From Pseudomonadota bacterium (GTDB lineage Bacteria > Bdellovibrionota > Bdellovibrionia > Bdellovibrionales > JAEYZS01): a DNA stretch of 17,877 nucleotides. The translations under genes and the position numbers were made by a program. The stretch's first letter is position 1. Each line of letters opens with the position of its first letter. Positions 8,262 through 15,203 of this stretch are shown piece after piece. The stretch covers positions 1-17,877 of the forward strand of contig JAEYZS010000055.1 in the NCBI GenBank assembly GCA_023427925.1. Reading direction: 5' to 3'. Under the pieces are notes generated by a model. That model saw only the letters and a list, made by a program, of their open reading frames with translations. It was not told the DNA's origin and did not search any database.

Positions 8262-8280
8262 ATCACTCTTTAAGAGTGAT
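8262..8280 (-). repeat. Near-perfect 19-bp palindrome between flgC and fliE
   Basis: Two 9-bp arms, ATCACTCTT and AAGAGTGAT, flank a single central base. As RNA this would fold as ATCACTC-TTAAA-GAGTGAT. As DNA it could be an operator-like dyad. It lies 9 bp after the flgC stop, in the largest gap among the basal-body genes. Whether it acts as DNA or RNA cannot be told from sequence alone. Confidence 0.5.
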
Positions 8281-8289
8281 ATTTATAGT

Positions 8290-8727
8290 TTATCTCCCTA
8301 AATCAATTGCGTCCAGTGCCATATTCTTGGAAGAGTTAAAAGCTGAGATATTTGCTTCGTAAGAACGTGTAGCCTGAATCATATTAGCCATTTCCTCCAT
8401 CAAATTGATGTTTGGATAAGCCACATATCCATCTGCATTTGCATCCGGATGATCGGGTTCATACTTTAGTAGAGGTGCTTTCGTATCCACATTAATATCT
8501 GTCACCTGGACCCTATTTAAATTTTTATCACCTTTGTCGATTAGAATTTCTCCGAATGTTCTTTGCTCGGGGATTGCTTCAAAGATTGCTTCTTTTCTGC
8601 GATATGGTCCACCTTCAGGAGTTTGAGTTGTATTGACGTTTGCAATGTTTGAAGAAATGGTATTCATGCGTGTTCTTTGCGCCGTCATACCGCTACTCGA
8701 AACACGCATTGCAGTCATAAAATCCAT
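8290..8727 (-). CDS. flgC: FlgC proximal rod protein
   Basis: 145 aa, usual length. FlgC polymerises with FlgB and FlgF into the proximal rod that crosses the periplasm. The N-terminal rod/hook motif is clear: SSNIANVNTTQTPEGGPYRR at ~25-44. The C-terminal helix NLMEEMANMIQATRSYEANI, followed by FNSSKNMALDAIDLGR, is the conserved FlgC_C pattern that packs with the N-terminal helix. The ATG at 8727 overlaps the flgB stop by 1 bp (TAATG) and is preceded by a perfect AAGGAGG, the strongest ribosome site in the operon. This fits a protein needed in stoichiometric rod amounts. Confidence 0.97.
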   Translation of the reverse strand: MDFMTAMRVSSSGMTAQRTRMNTISSNIANVNTTQTPEGGPYRRKEAIFEAIPEQRTFGEILIDKGDKNLNRVQVTDINVDTKAPLLKYEPDHPDANADGYVAYPNINLMEEMANMIQATRSYEANISAFNSSKNMALDAIDLGR

Positions 8728-9140
8728 TATCTACCTCCTTCAGTTACGGAGTACCTCAAGGAAGCCATCTTCTTTTTCATCAATTCGATTGCTGCCTTAT
8801 AGATAATTGAGTTTTCTGTTAGCGTTGCCATTTCTTTTTCTAAATCGACTGTGTTTTTGTCGTTTGCCATATTGATATCGGGATTATCGTAGACATCTGC
8901 TTGAACTTTTTTAACCGCGCCTTCTACAGTTGGAAAATGGCCCGGGCTCGAACTTTCCACTCCGGGGATACCTTCCATTTGAAGCGCTCGAGACAATTGA
9001 TCTTCAAAATCAATTTTCTTAGCTGTGTAACCAGGGGTTTCTGCATTTGCTATATTCGCAGAGGTTATATTGTGTCTTAAAAGTCTCATATCTAGAGACT
9101 TCGCCAACCCTTCGGCCGTTCTATCAAACAGTTTGCTCAT
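8727..9140 (-). CDS. flgB: FlgB proximal rod protein
   Basis: 137 aa from ATG 9140. FlgB is a proximal rod subunit exported through the flagellar type III system and assembled on FliE. The N-terminus LRHNITSANIANAETPGYTA (21-40) is the classic flagellar rod motif. The C-terminus VDLEKEMATLTENSIIYKAA is the FlgB C-terminal helix. A GTG two codons upstream (9146) is only 2 nt from the AAGGA ribosome site, while the ATG at 9140 has 8 nt spacing, so the ATG is chosen. The start overlaps the end of the upstream sigma-54 activator by 17 bp, making the rod genes translationally coupled to the regulator. Confidence 0.96.
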   Translation of the reverse strand: MSKLFDRTAEGLAKSLDMRLLRHNITSANIANAETPGYTAKKIDFEDQLSRALQMEGIPGVESSSPGHFPTVEGAVKKVQADVYDNPDINMANDKNTVDLEKEMATLTENSIIYKAAIELMKKKMASLRYSVTEGGR

Positions 9141-10080
9141 GCTCACCGTCCTTGCGATATTCGCTTAGTTTGTTTCTTAATGTTCGAATGCTAATTCCTA
9201 ATATTTTTGCAGCTTGTGTTCTATTTTGAGCTGTAAACTCGAGAGTCTTAAGTATCAAAAACTTTTCTGCATCCCCTAAAGTCATTCCTGGAGTAAATGG
9301 TACATCTATACTCCTATCGTCAGTCTGAATATTGAGATCACTTTCACTAATAATTGAATTTGGAGAGAGCAAAACTGATCTTTCGATAACGTTTTGCAAC
9401 TCTCGGATATTACCTGGCCATTGTGAAACCAAGAGATTGTTGATTGCTTCCTGTGAAAGGTTCTTTGCTTGAATACCGTTATTGATACAAGCAACCTCTA
9501 CGAAATGTTTTGCCAATAGAATTAAATCTTTTGGACGCGCTCTCAAAGGTGGGATATGAACAGGGATGACATTGAGCCTATAGTAAAGATCTTCTCTAAA
9601 CTGTCCCGCCTGTACTAACTTTTTTAGATCTTTATTAGTCGTAGCAATAATTCTTACGTCCACCTTGATTGGCTCTCTTCCTCCAACTCGCTCGATCTCG
9701 CCTTCTTGCAATGCTCTTAGGAGCTTCGATTGAAGTAAAAGCGGTAGTTCTCCCATTTCATCCAGCAAAAGCGTGCTTTGATGAGCCAACTCAAATTTCC
9801 CTGGCTTAGATTGATGAGCGCCTGTAAACGCGCCTTTTTCATGCCCAAATAGCTCGCTCTCTAGTAGACCCTCTGGAACCGCTGCACAGTTAATGGCTAC
9901 AATTCTTTTTGAGGCCCGCGGACTCTTCGAGTGAATAAACCTTGCCAATAATTCTTTTCCCGTACCACTTTCGCCTGTGACCAGCACCGAAGCCTTACTA
10001 TGAGCGATGTTCTCAGCAACCTTGAGAACTTTTCTCATATTAGGGTCTAGAGTTAAAATAGTATGATTTTGTTGAATCAT
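9124..10080 (-). CDS. Receiver-less sigma-54-dependent transcriptional activator (flagellar NtrC/FlrC/FlgR-type)
   Basis: 318 aa. AAA+ enhancer-binding protein that remodels RNA polymerase-sigma54 at -24/-12 promoters. Visible: Walker A GESGTGK at 36-42, the sigma-54 contact loop GAFTGA at 83-88, Walker B LLLDEMGELP at 104-113, arginine-finger region FREDLYYRLNV at 161-171, sensor II WPGNIREL at 221-228, and a Fis-type helix-turn-helix at ~285-306 (NRTQAAKILGISIRTLRNKL). There is no receiver, GAF or PAS domain: the AAA+ domain starts within the first ~10 residues, as in PspF, so activity cannot be set by its own phosphorylation. The ATG overlaps the stop of the upstream TPR gene (ATGA). Encoded as the second gene of a sigma-54-driven flagellar operon, it probably activates its own operon and other flagellar class genes; the targets are inferred. 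Confidence 0.95.
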   Translation of the reverse strand: MIQQNHTILTLDPNMRKVLKVAENIAHSKASVLVTGESGTGKELLARFIHSKSPRASKRIVAINCAAVPEGLLESELFGHEKGAFTGAHQSKPGKFELAHQSTLLLDEMGELPLLLQSKLLRALQEGEIERVGGREPIKVDVRIIATTNKDLKKLVQAGQFREDLYYRLNVIPVHIPPLRARPKDLILLAKHFVEVACINNGIQAKNLSQEAINNLLVSQWPGNIRELQNVIERSVLLSPNSIISESDLNIQTDDRSIDVPFTPGMTLGDAEKFLILKTLEFTAQNRTQAAKILGISIRTLRNKLSEYRKDGEHEQTV

Positions 10081-12887
10081 TTCTTTTCCCCTTTTTCTTT
10101 ATTGGCTTTATCTGTGTCGTCAGCCATGGCAGGAATTCTATTCGTATATTTTTTGTATTCACTATTCCAATTTGAATTCTTCAAATTTTCTTGGGCAAGC
10201 TTGCTCCAGAGTTGAGCATCGCTCTTATCTTGGAGAGGGCTCCATACCTTTTCCGCTTCTTTAACTTCATTTAAATCAAAATGAATTTTGCCCAACTGGT
10301 AACGAACGGAATAGAGCGGGTATTTGTCATCAAAGTTATCAAGCAATTTTCTATAAGCTTCTTTTGCGACTTTAGGTTTTTTAATTTCCATTGCAAATTC
10401 AGCCTTCAATCTTAAAGCTTGCATTTGATCTTCATCAGTTACAACGCTTGAGTCCATAGACATATTTAATAGTCTATCTAATGTATTGATCGCTGCATTT
10501 GTGTCCTTGCTATCAGCTTGGAGCTTTGCAAGTCTTAGATAAATAGAAGAAAGTTTTTCCGGATTACCTCTCCAGGTGTCTGTTAACTCTCTCAAGTTCT
10601 TGATTGCTAACCGCGTGTTGTTGAGCTTTTCATTGACAACAGAGGATAGGTATACTTTTTCAATTTTCTCACCGTCCGACTTTAGATTCTTTTCATTGAT
10701 TTCTTTTAAATTATCTTGCGCTTTTCCATATTCATTTTTAAAGGAGTGGACTGCAGCAAGCCTTAAGTTCACTTCGTCTGTACTCGGCAAAGACTCAAAT
10801 ACAGCTCGCTCTTTTTCCTCTTGGGTTCCACGAATAGAATAGAGCCTATTTAAAACTTCTTGATATTTCTTCAGAGCCTCATCAGGAACACCAGATCTTT
10901 CAAAGGCCAATCCAAGCAGGTAATGAGTATCTATTCTATCCGACCCCTTTAACCAAGTCCCTGCATTTTGTCCGTAGATTTGAAAGGTTTTAAGATAATC
11001 GCCTTTTTCAATAGAGTGGTTCATCTGATCTTTGGTTGCCTGTACAATCCTCTTTTTTAGAACATCCAAATAATTTGAAAGAGGATTTTCTTGATAAAAT
11101 GAAATCAGGTTTTTCAAAGCCGCATCGTAATTTTTAGCCGTATGGTATCCGTCAGAAATCATGATTGTTTTGAATTCACTAAGGTCTTTTAGGTCCGAAG
11201 TCTTGATAAAATCATTGATCTTGTTAATTTCAACCTCAATTTCCTTTTCCTTCATATTAGGAATTTGAGCTCTTAACATTCTAATTCTAGCAATCCCTGC
11301 CGCCTGTGAATTGTTGTAGCGATAGATGGCTTCCCTAAATGCTCCGTTGTATTTTTGGTGTGACGCTCCCAGCATTTCTAGAATTTCACCGATTCTTGTC
11401 ATCGCATAGCTAGCGTGTTCGTTCTTTGGATATTTTTCGATGAATTCGATATATCCATTAAGACTCTGCTTTAAGTTCTCTCTATTACGATCCATCCAGA
11501 ATTTACTTTCAGCAGTATTGAAGTAAGCATTTGGATATTCTTCTTTTTGCTGCGCATATTTTTTAAGAGAGCTATCGTAAGCTTTGATTGCCTTATCATA
11601 TTGCTTTGTAATTGCGTAGATATCGCCCTTTCTAAATGCAGCTTCAGCAGCGTTCACTCCTGCCTTTGGATCATTTTCGATCTCAGTATACATCTTCAAA
11701 GCATCTGACGAGTTGTTGAGCTTTGTTAAACATTCCGCTAATGCGATTTTTACGCGGTTTAAATGCGGAGACTCTGGATTTCTATTTACGTATTTTTGAA
11801 AAACCGTAAAAGCGGACAGATAGTCTTGTCTAGACATATAGGCGTAGCCAACAAGCCTTTCAATTCTGTCGTGGTACTTTGATGCTTTTACTGAAAGAAG
11901 TATTTTTGTATAAAGAGACATCGCATAATCGAAGTCTTTAATGTTTTTATCCTTTTGCCACAATTCGTAATAAGTATCCGCTTCCATAAAATCCAACGTC
12001 TCTTTGTATTTTGAGGTTGGAAACTCTTTTCTAAATAGCTCTAGAGCCTTTAGGAATACTGCGTTTCTGGGCTTTTCAAGAATATTTTTTTCTTGGGTAT
12101 CTGGATCAATCTTTCCTTTTTTAAATAGAGTTAGAAGTAATCTTGCTTTTTTATTCTCGTCAGACTCGGTCACTTCAAATTCGTAGTTATTGGGTTGGGA
12201 CAAAATTCCCTCAAGATCATTCATTGGTACCAAAAGCATAGGATAGTGAATATAGAGGTTAAGCTTAGACGCAATGATTGCAGAATCTTTAATTTCGTAA
12301 TCTTCAATCTTGAATCGTGAGTAGAATGGATCCGCACCGTCTAAAACTGATGGCGCAGTCTTTGCTTCTTCTGCTTTATTCGAATTCACTAAGAAATCCG
12401 TACCTGCAGGTGTTCTTGTTGATTTTTTCTTTGGAAGGGCTACAACCTTCTTCTTCGCTGCGGGCTGCTTTTTACTCGCCGACTTTTTTGGAAGCGGATC
12501 TTCTTTAAAAAAGTCTACTACAAGCCGTGAAGGCTGATCTGTCACGTAATCAAAACTTTGAATTCCCTTTTCCCGCAGGTGAAATACAATTTTATGCTTA
12601 AGGTTAACGCCAGGTTGAATATCGATCTTTTCGATGAAATCGTTTTTTAGGATTTTAAGCTGAACAATAGCCTTGTCCGTCAATTGGTCAATTTCAACCG
12701 ACACAACGCGATCATTTTCGCGAACTAACTTGTAGTCCCAAATCTCTCGTCCGTTAAACTCAAAATGCATAACACCGTTAGCGTTTTCACTAGCTACGCT
12801 TACGTTGGCTGAGTCACCTGGACTTTGAGCTTGTACACTCAAAGAAAAAGCATAAATTATGAGCAAGACAAAAGTTTTAATCGGCAC
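10077..12887 (-). CDS. Secreted beta-domain plus TPR-repeat protein heading the flagellar operon (PflA-like architecture)
   Basis: 936 aa from the GTG at 12887. The N-terminus MPIKTFVLLIIYAFSLSVQA is a signal peptide with cleavage probably after VQA (~20). Residues ~31-129 form a beta-rich AMIN-like module (MHFEFNGREIW; FDYVTDQPSRLVVDFF). A Lys/Pro/Ala-rich linker follows (~130-160). From ~240 to ~910 there is an array of helical TPR-like repeats (AEAAFRKGDIYAITKQYDKA; IYLRLAKLQADSKDTNAAI; VRYQLGKIHFDLNEVKEAEK). It therefore should lie in the periplasm. A TTG at 12914 would add 9 residues, but the predicted transcript starts downstream of it, and AAGGAG precedes the GTG. As first gene of a basal-body operon it is likely a motor-associated scaffold. 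Its architecture recalls PflA of Campylobacter/Helicobacter motors; homology is not shown. An alternative is an envelope or peptidoglycan-associated TPR factor. Confidence 0.85.
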   Translation of the reverse strand: MPIKTFVLLIIYAFSLSVQAQSPGDSANVSVASENANGVMHFEFNGREIWDYKLVRENDRVVSVEIDQLTDKAIVQLKILKNDFIEKIDIQPGVNLKHKIVFHLREKGIQSFDYVTDQPSRLVVDFFKEDPLPKKSASKKQPAAKKKVVALPKKKSTRTPAGTDFLVNSNKAEEAKTAPSVLDGADPFYSRFKIEDYEIKDSAIIASKLNLYIHYPMLLVPMNDLEGILSQPNNYEFEVTESDENKKARLLLTLFKKGKIDPDTQEKNILEKPRNAVFLKALELFRKEFPTSKYKETLDFMEADTYYELWQKDKNIKDFDYAMSLYTKILLSVKASKYHDRIERLVGYAYMSRQDYLSAFTVFQKYVNRNPESPHLNRVKIALAECLTKLNNSSDALKMYTEIENDPKAGVNAAEAAFRKGDIYAITKQYDKAIKAYDSSLKKYAQQKEEYPNAYFNTAESKFWMDRNRENLKQSLNGYIEFIEKYPKNEHASYAMTRIGEILEMLGASHQKYNGAFREAIYRYNNSQAAGIARIRMLRAQIPNMKEKEIEVEINKINDFIKTSDLKDLSEFKTIMISDGYHTAKNYDAALKNLISFYQENPLSNYLDVLKKRIVQATKDQMNHSIEKGDYLKTFQIYGQNAGTWLKGSDRIDTHYLLGLAFERSGVPDEALKKYQEVLNRLYSIRGTQEEKERAVFESLPSTDEVNLRLAAVHSFKNEYGKAQDNLKEINEKNLKSDGEKIEKVYLSSVVNEKLNNTRLAIKNLRELTDTWRGNPEKLSSIYLRLAKLQADSKDTNAAINTLDRLLNMSMDSSVVTDEDQMQALRLKAEFAMEIKKPKVAKEAYRKLLDNFDDKYPLYSVRYQLGKIHFDLNEVKEAEKVWSPLQDKSDAQLWSKLAQENLKNSNWNSEYKKYTNRIPAMADDTDKANKEKGEKK

Positions 12888-12893
12888 TCCCCA

Positions 12894-12899
12894 CTCCTT
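12894..12899 (-). promoter_or_regulatory. AAGGAG ribosome-binding site deciding the TPR-gene start
   Basis: AAGGAG on the minus strand is followed by 6 nt and then the GTG at 12887. This selects the GTG over an in-frame TTG at 12914 and yields a protein beginning directly with a clean signal peptide. The predicted sigma-54 transcription start at ~12904 also lies inside the longer version, which excludes it. Confidence 0.8.
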
Positions 12900-12914
12900 C
12901 ACGACTAAATACAA

Positions 12915-12930
12915 TGCACAACGAGTGCCA
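12915..12930 (-). promoter_or_regulatory. Sigma-54 (-24/-12) promoter of the flagellar operon
   Basis: On the minus strand: TGGCACTCGTTGTGCA. Against the known consensus TGGCACG-N4-TTGCA it differs at two positions, and the essential GG and GC are separated by exactly 10 bases. Placing -12 at the final C of GC predicts transcription starting at ~12904, 17 nt ahead of the GTG at 12887 and just upstream of its AAGGAG. The promoter drives the TPR gene, the sigma-54 activator and all downstream basal-body genes. The match is seen directly; activity is inferred. Confidence 0.85.
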
Positions 12931-13012
12931 AGTAAACGACCACTGCTTGTGGAGATTTTGTGCGATTCTTTTCACATATAGTTCGTTTTCCCTATGTCCT
13001 TGACCAAAAATT

Positions 13013-13029
13013 CTTGTCATAGCGACAAG
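13013..13029. promoter_or_regulatory. Inverted repeat, candidate enhancer (UAS) for the sigma-54 activator
   Basis: CTTGTC-ATAGC-GACAAG: perfect 6-bp arms with a 5-bp spacer, the same 6-5-6 geometry as NtrC-type sites (TGCACC-N5-GGTGCA). Its centre is about 117 bp upstream of the predicted transcription start at ~12904, within the usual range for enhancers of AAA+ sigma-54 activators. It could also be bound by an unrelated repressor of the divergent mla operon. The dyad is seen; the binding protein is inferred. Confidence 0.4.
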
Positions 13030-13179
13030 TTTCTGACACCTTCTGCTTCTATTTGTAGGTGCTCGATTTTAGTCGAGTCGAGATTAAAGGTTGGAACTTA
13101 ATTTTCGCTCATAAAACCCCGAAACAAATAGAGAAGACGTCAATGATTTCAGATGCATAATGGACAGCGAGATGACAGC

Positions 13180-13665
13180 ATGAAAGTGAAATTTATATTA
13201 CTGATTTTTATTACATCAATTGTTGGATGTGTATCTGTAAAAATACCTACAACAACCATCGAAAAAGCAAAGAATGTTAGCTTTAAAGCTCCTGCAGCCC
13301 CATTTAAATCTGCAAGATCCTTAGGCGCCGACGAGATGTGGACAAGTGCCACAACTGCAAGCACCATCTCATTTTTCACGAGCTGTAGCAACTCTGAGCC
13401 TGCGCTAAAAACAATCCGCGCAACAGCGTTTTCGAGTCTCGAAGGAATGGAAGTAACCAAAGAAGAGTTCGTCAACATTAATGCCCGCCAAGGTTTGAAA
13501 TCCATTATTGAAGGTCGCCTCGAGGGCGTTCCAGTAAAAATTCAATTTTTGGTATTTAAGAAAAATTCGTGCTCATACCACCTCAGCTACGTTGCCTTAA
13601 AAGAAAACTTTGAAAAAGAGTTATCGTTTTTTAATACGTTTATAAATAATTTTAGGGTCCCATGA
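13180..13665 (+). CDS. Uncharacterised lipoprotein leading the mla operon
   Basis: 161 aa from ATG 13180. The N-terminus MKVKFILLIFITSIVGC is a lipoprotein signal peptide; the lipobox SIVGC gives lipidated Cys17. The mature part is a small single domain with two further cysteines, C69 (FFTSCSN) and C131 (KNSCSYHL), which may pair as a disulphide. Its C-terminal half looks beta-rich (GRLEGVPVKIQFLVFKKNSC) and ends in an amphipathic helix (LSFFNTFINNF). I do not recognise a named family. An upstream ATG at 13153 would add nine polar residues before the signal peptide and lacks a ribosome site, so 13180 is preferred, although its own ribosome site is weak. Its stop overlaps the mlaE start (ATGA), so it is co-translated with the lipid transporter and likely assists it in the periplasm. 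Confidence 0.72.
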   Translation: MKVKFILLIFITSIVGCVSVKIPTTTIEKAKNVSFKAPAAPFKSARSLGADEMWTSATTASTISFFTSCSNSEPALKTIRATAFSSLEGMEVTKEEFVNINARQGLKSIIEGRLEGVPVKIQFLVFKKNSCSYHLSYVALKENFEKELSFFNTFINNFRVP

Positions 13666-14450
13666 TACATGCATTTGCTCTGTCATTAGGAAATATGGTT
13701 TTTGAGTTATGCTACTTTGTTGGTAGCATCTCTGAGTTATGTTACAGAGCTTTTCAAGAAATGTTTCGCAGACCTTTTTATCTCCGGCTGATCGTAGATC
13801 AAGTTTACAACCTAGGAATTAAATCTATTCCCCTCGTTGCGGTTTGTGCCATGAGTACCGGGATGGTTATCACTCTACAATTCGGGTTGGGACTTGAAAA
13901 GTTCGGAGGAAAACTCTACGTCCCAAAAATTGTCTCACTTTCAATTGTGAGAGAGCTTGGGCCTGTCTTTACGAGCTTGATGATCGCAGGGCGTGTGGGT
14001 GCCGGTATTGCCTCTGAGATCGGCTCAATGAAAGTAACTCAACAGATTGATGCTATGAGAGCCTTAGGAACATCACCTCTCAAAAAGATTATTCTCCCAA
14101 GAATCATTGCCCTAATTATTTCTCTTCCTCTTCTAACTGTTTTTGCAAATACTCTCGGCATTTATTGCGCGGCAATCATCGGAGCAACTGAGCTTAATTT
14201 AGATATTATGTTCTTTATCCAAAAGGTCACAGAGACTATTAAAATTGCAGACTATATTGTAGGTGTTGCCAAAACATTCTTCTTTGCACTCTTTGTGGGC
14301 CTCACCGGCTGTCACTACGGGATGAGTGTTTCGGAAGGAACGAGAGGCGTCGGTATTGCAACTACGAAATCTGTTGTGGCCTCTTCTATACTGATCGTAA
14401 TAAGTGACTTTATTTTAACAAAATTATTTTGGATTATTGAAACCTTATAA
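13662..14450 (+). CDS. mlaE: MlaE-family lipid ABC transporter permease
   Basis: 262 aa, usual length. MlaE is the inner-membrane permease of MCE-type transporters that move phospholipids between inner and outer membranes. Hydrophobic segments span residues ~50-75, ~95-115, ~143-180 and ~197-262. The family signature RVGAGIASEIGSMKVTQQID (111-130), continuing into AMRALGTSP, forms the coupling helix that contacts the MlaF ATPase. The N-terminal ~45 residues form the amphipathic interface helix region. The ATG is embedded in the stop of the lipoprotein gene, with AGGG upstream. mlaF follows after 9 bp. No gene for the STAS subunit MlaB or for the periplasmic shuttle MlaC lies in this cluster. 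Confidence 0.95.
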   Translation: MIHAFALSLGNMVFELCYFVGSISELCYRAFQEMFRRPFYLRLIVDQVYNLGIKSIPLVAVCAMSTGMVITLQFGLGLEKFGGKLYVPKIVSLSIVRELGPVFTSLMIAGRVGAGIASEIGSMKVTQQIDAMRALGTSPLKKIILPRIIALIISLPLLTVFANTLGIYCAAIIGATELNLDIMFFIQKVTETIKIADYIVGVAKTFFFALFVGLTGCHYGMSVSEGTRGVGIATTKSVVASSILIVISDFILTKLFWIIETL

Positions 14451-14459
14451 AAAGGAACT

Positions 14460-15203
14460 ATGAGTAAAAAGGCTATTGAAGTAAAACATTTTAAAAAATC
14501 TTTTGGGACTAAAGAAGTTCACAAAGATGTTACATTTAGTCTTTTAAAAGGCGAATGCCTAGGCCTCATCGGAGGATCCGGATCTGGTAAGAGTGTTATC
14601 TTACGCTCCCTCATTGGTCTAGAAAAGCCAGATTCAGGCCAGATTTTGATCGATGGCGAAGACATAGTTCAAATGTCAGAACAAGAATTACTTCCAATCC
14701 GAAAAAAAGTTGCCTATGTGTTTCAAGGTGGGGCTTTATTTGACTCTCTCACTGTTTTCGAAAATTTAGCTTATCCTTTACGTGAACACACCAAGATGAC
14801 CGAAGAAGAAATTTCAAATAAGGTCATAGGCTTACTCAAAGAATTTGGCTTGCAGGGAAATGAAAATGTTTTTCCAGCGGAACTCTCAGGTGGTATGCAA
14901 AAGAGAGTGGGTTTAGCTAGGGCTATTATTTTAGATCCAGACATAGTTCTCTATGATGAGCCCACTGCTGGCCTTGACCCTTATAATACAATTCGTATTC
15001 AAGAAATGATACTGGAGCTTAAGAAAAAAGGAGTCACATCTATTCTCGTGACTCACGATATGCCAACTGCAACCGCAGTTTGTGATCGTATTGCTTTGCT
15101 AGTTAAAGGATATATTACTTACGAAGGAAATTTGACTGATATCAGTCAAGATTCAGGTGATCCTGTATCACAATTCGTTCACGGAAAAGAGGTTCTAAAA
15201 TGA
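14460..15203 (+). CDS. mlaF: MlaF-family ABC transporter ATP-binding protein
   Basis: 247 aa, a complete ABC ATPase. It powers the MlaE permease. Motifs in order: Walker A GGSGSGKS at 38-45, Q-loop Gln89 (VFQGGALFDSLTV, the form typical of MlaF/MCE ATPases), signature LSGGMQKR at 142-149, Walker B IVLYDEP with Asp166/Glu167, D-loop AGLDP at 170-174, and H-loop His199. The ATG at 14460 has AAAAGGA at good spacing. The end overlaps mlaD (ATGA). The C-terminal tail (SQDSGDPVSQFVHG) is typical of MlaF proteins. All catalytic residues are present, so the transporter should be active. Confidence 0.96.
   Translation: MSKKAIEVKHFKKSFGTKEVHKDVTFSLLKGECLGLIGGSGSGKSVILRSLIGLEKPDSGQILIDGEDIVQMSEQELLPIRKKVAYVFQGGALFDSLTVFENLAYPLREHTKMTEEEISNKVIGLLKEFGLQGNENVFPAELSGGMQKRVGLARAIILDPDIVLYDEPTAGLDPYNTIRIQEMILELKKKGVTSILVTHDMPTATAVCDRIALLVKGYITYEGNLTDISQDSGDPVSQFVHGKEVLK

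Larger units (their letters stand above)
12888..13179. other. Divergent intergenic region between the flagellar and Mla operons
   Basis: 292 bp with no gene. The left end holds the sigma-54 promoter and short leader of the flagellar operon. The middle holds the CTTGTC/GACAAG dyad at 13013-13029 and a weaker dyad, CTCGA-N6-TCGAG at 13062-13077, with an overlapping tandem TCGAG. The right end must contain the promoter for the lipoprotein-mla operon, but I see no convincing -35/-10 pair. No tRNA, riboswitch or terminator is evident. The two operons appear to be controlled independently. Confidence 0.6.

Noticed and set aside
8222..8266. Longer FliE starting at GTG 8266
   Set aside because: No ribosome site, the codon lies in a palindrome, and the extra residues (including adjacent cysteines) are unlike FliE; ATG 8221 has a ribosome site and gives the usual length.
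13093..13108. Possible sigma-54 promoter for the mla operon (TTGGAAC...TCGC on the plus strand)
   Set aside because: The GG and GC elements are 12 bases apart rather than the required 10, and the rest of the match is poor.
13085..13114. Possible sigma-28 (FliA) promoter, TAAA...GCTCATAA, ahead of the lipoprotein gene
   Set aside because: The spacing between elements is 18 rather than about 15 bases, and the downstream genes are not flagellar.
13149..13505. 118-codon minus-strand open frame opposite the lipoprotein gene
   Set aside because: The plus-strand frame has a lipobox signal peptide and couples to mlaE by an ATGA overlap; the opposite frame has no signal, ribosome site or family pattern.
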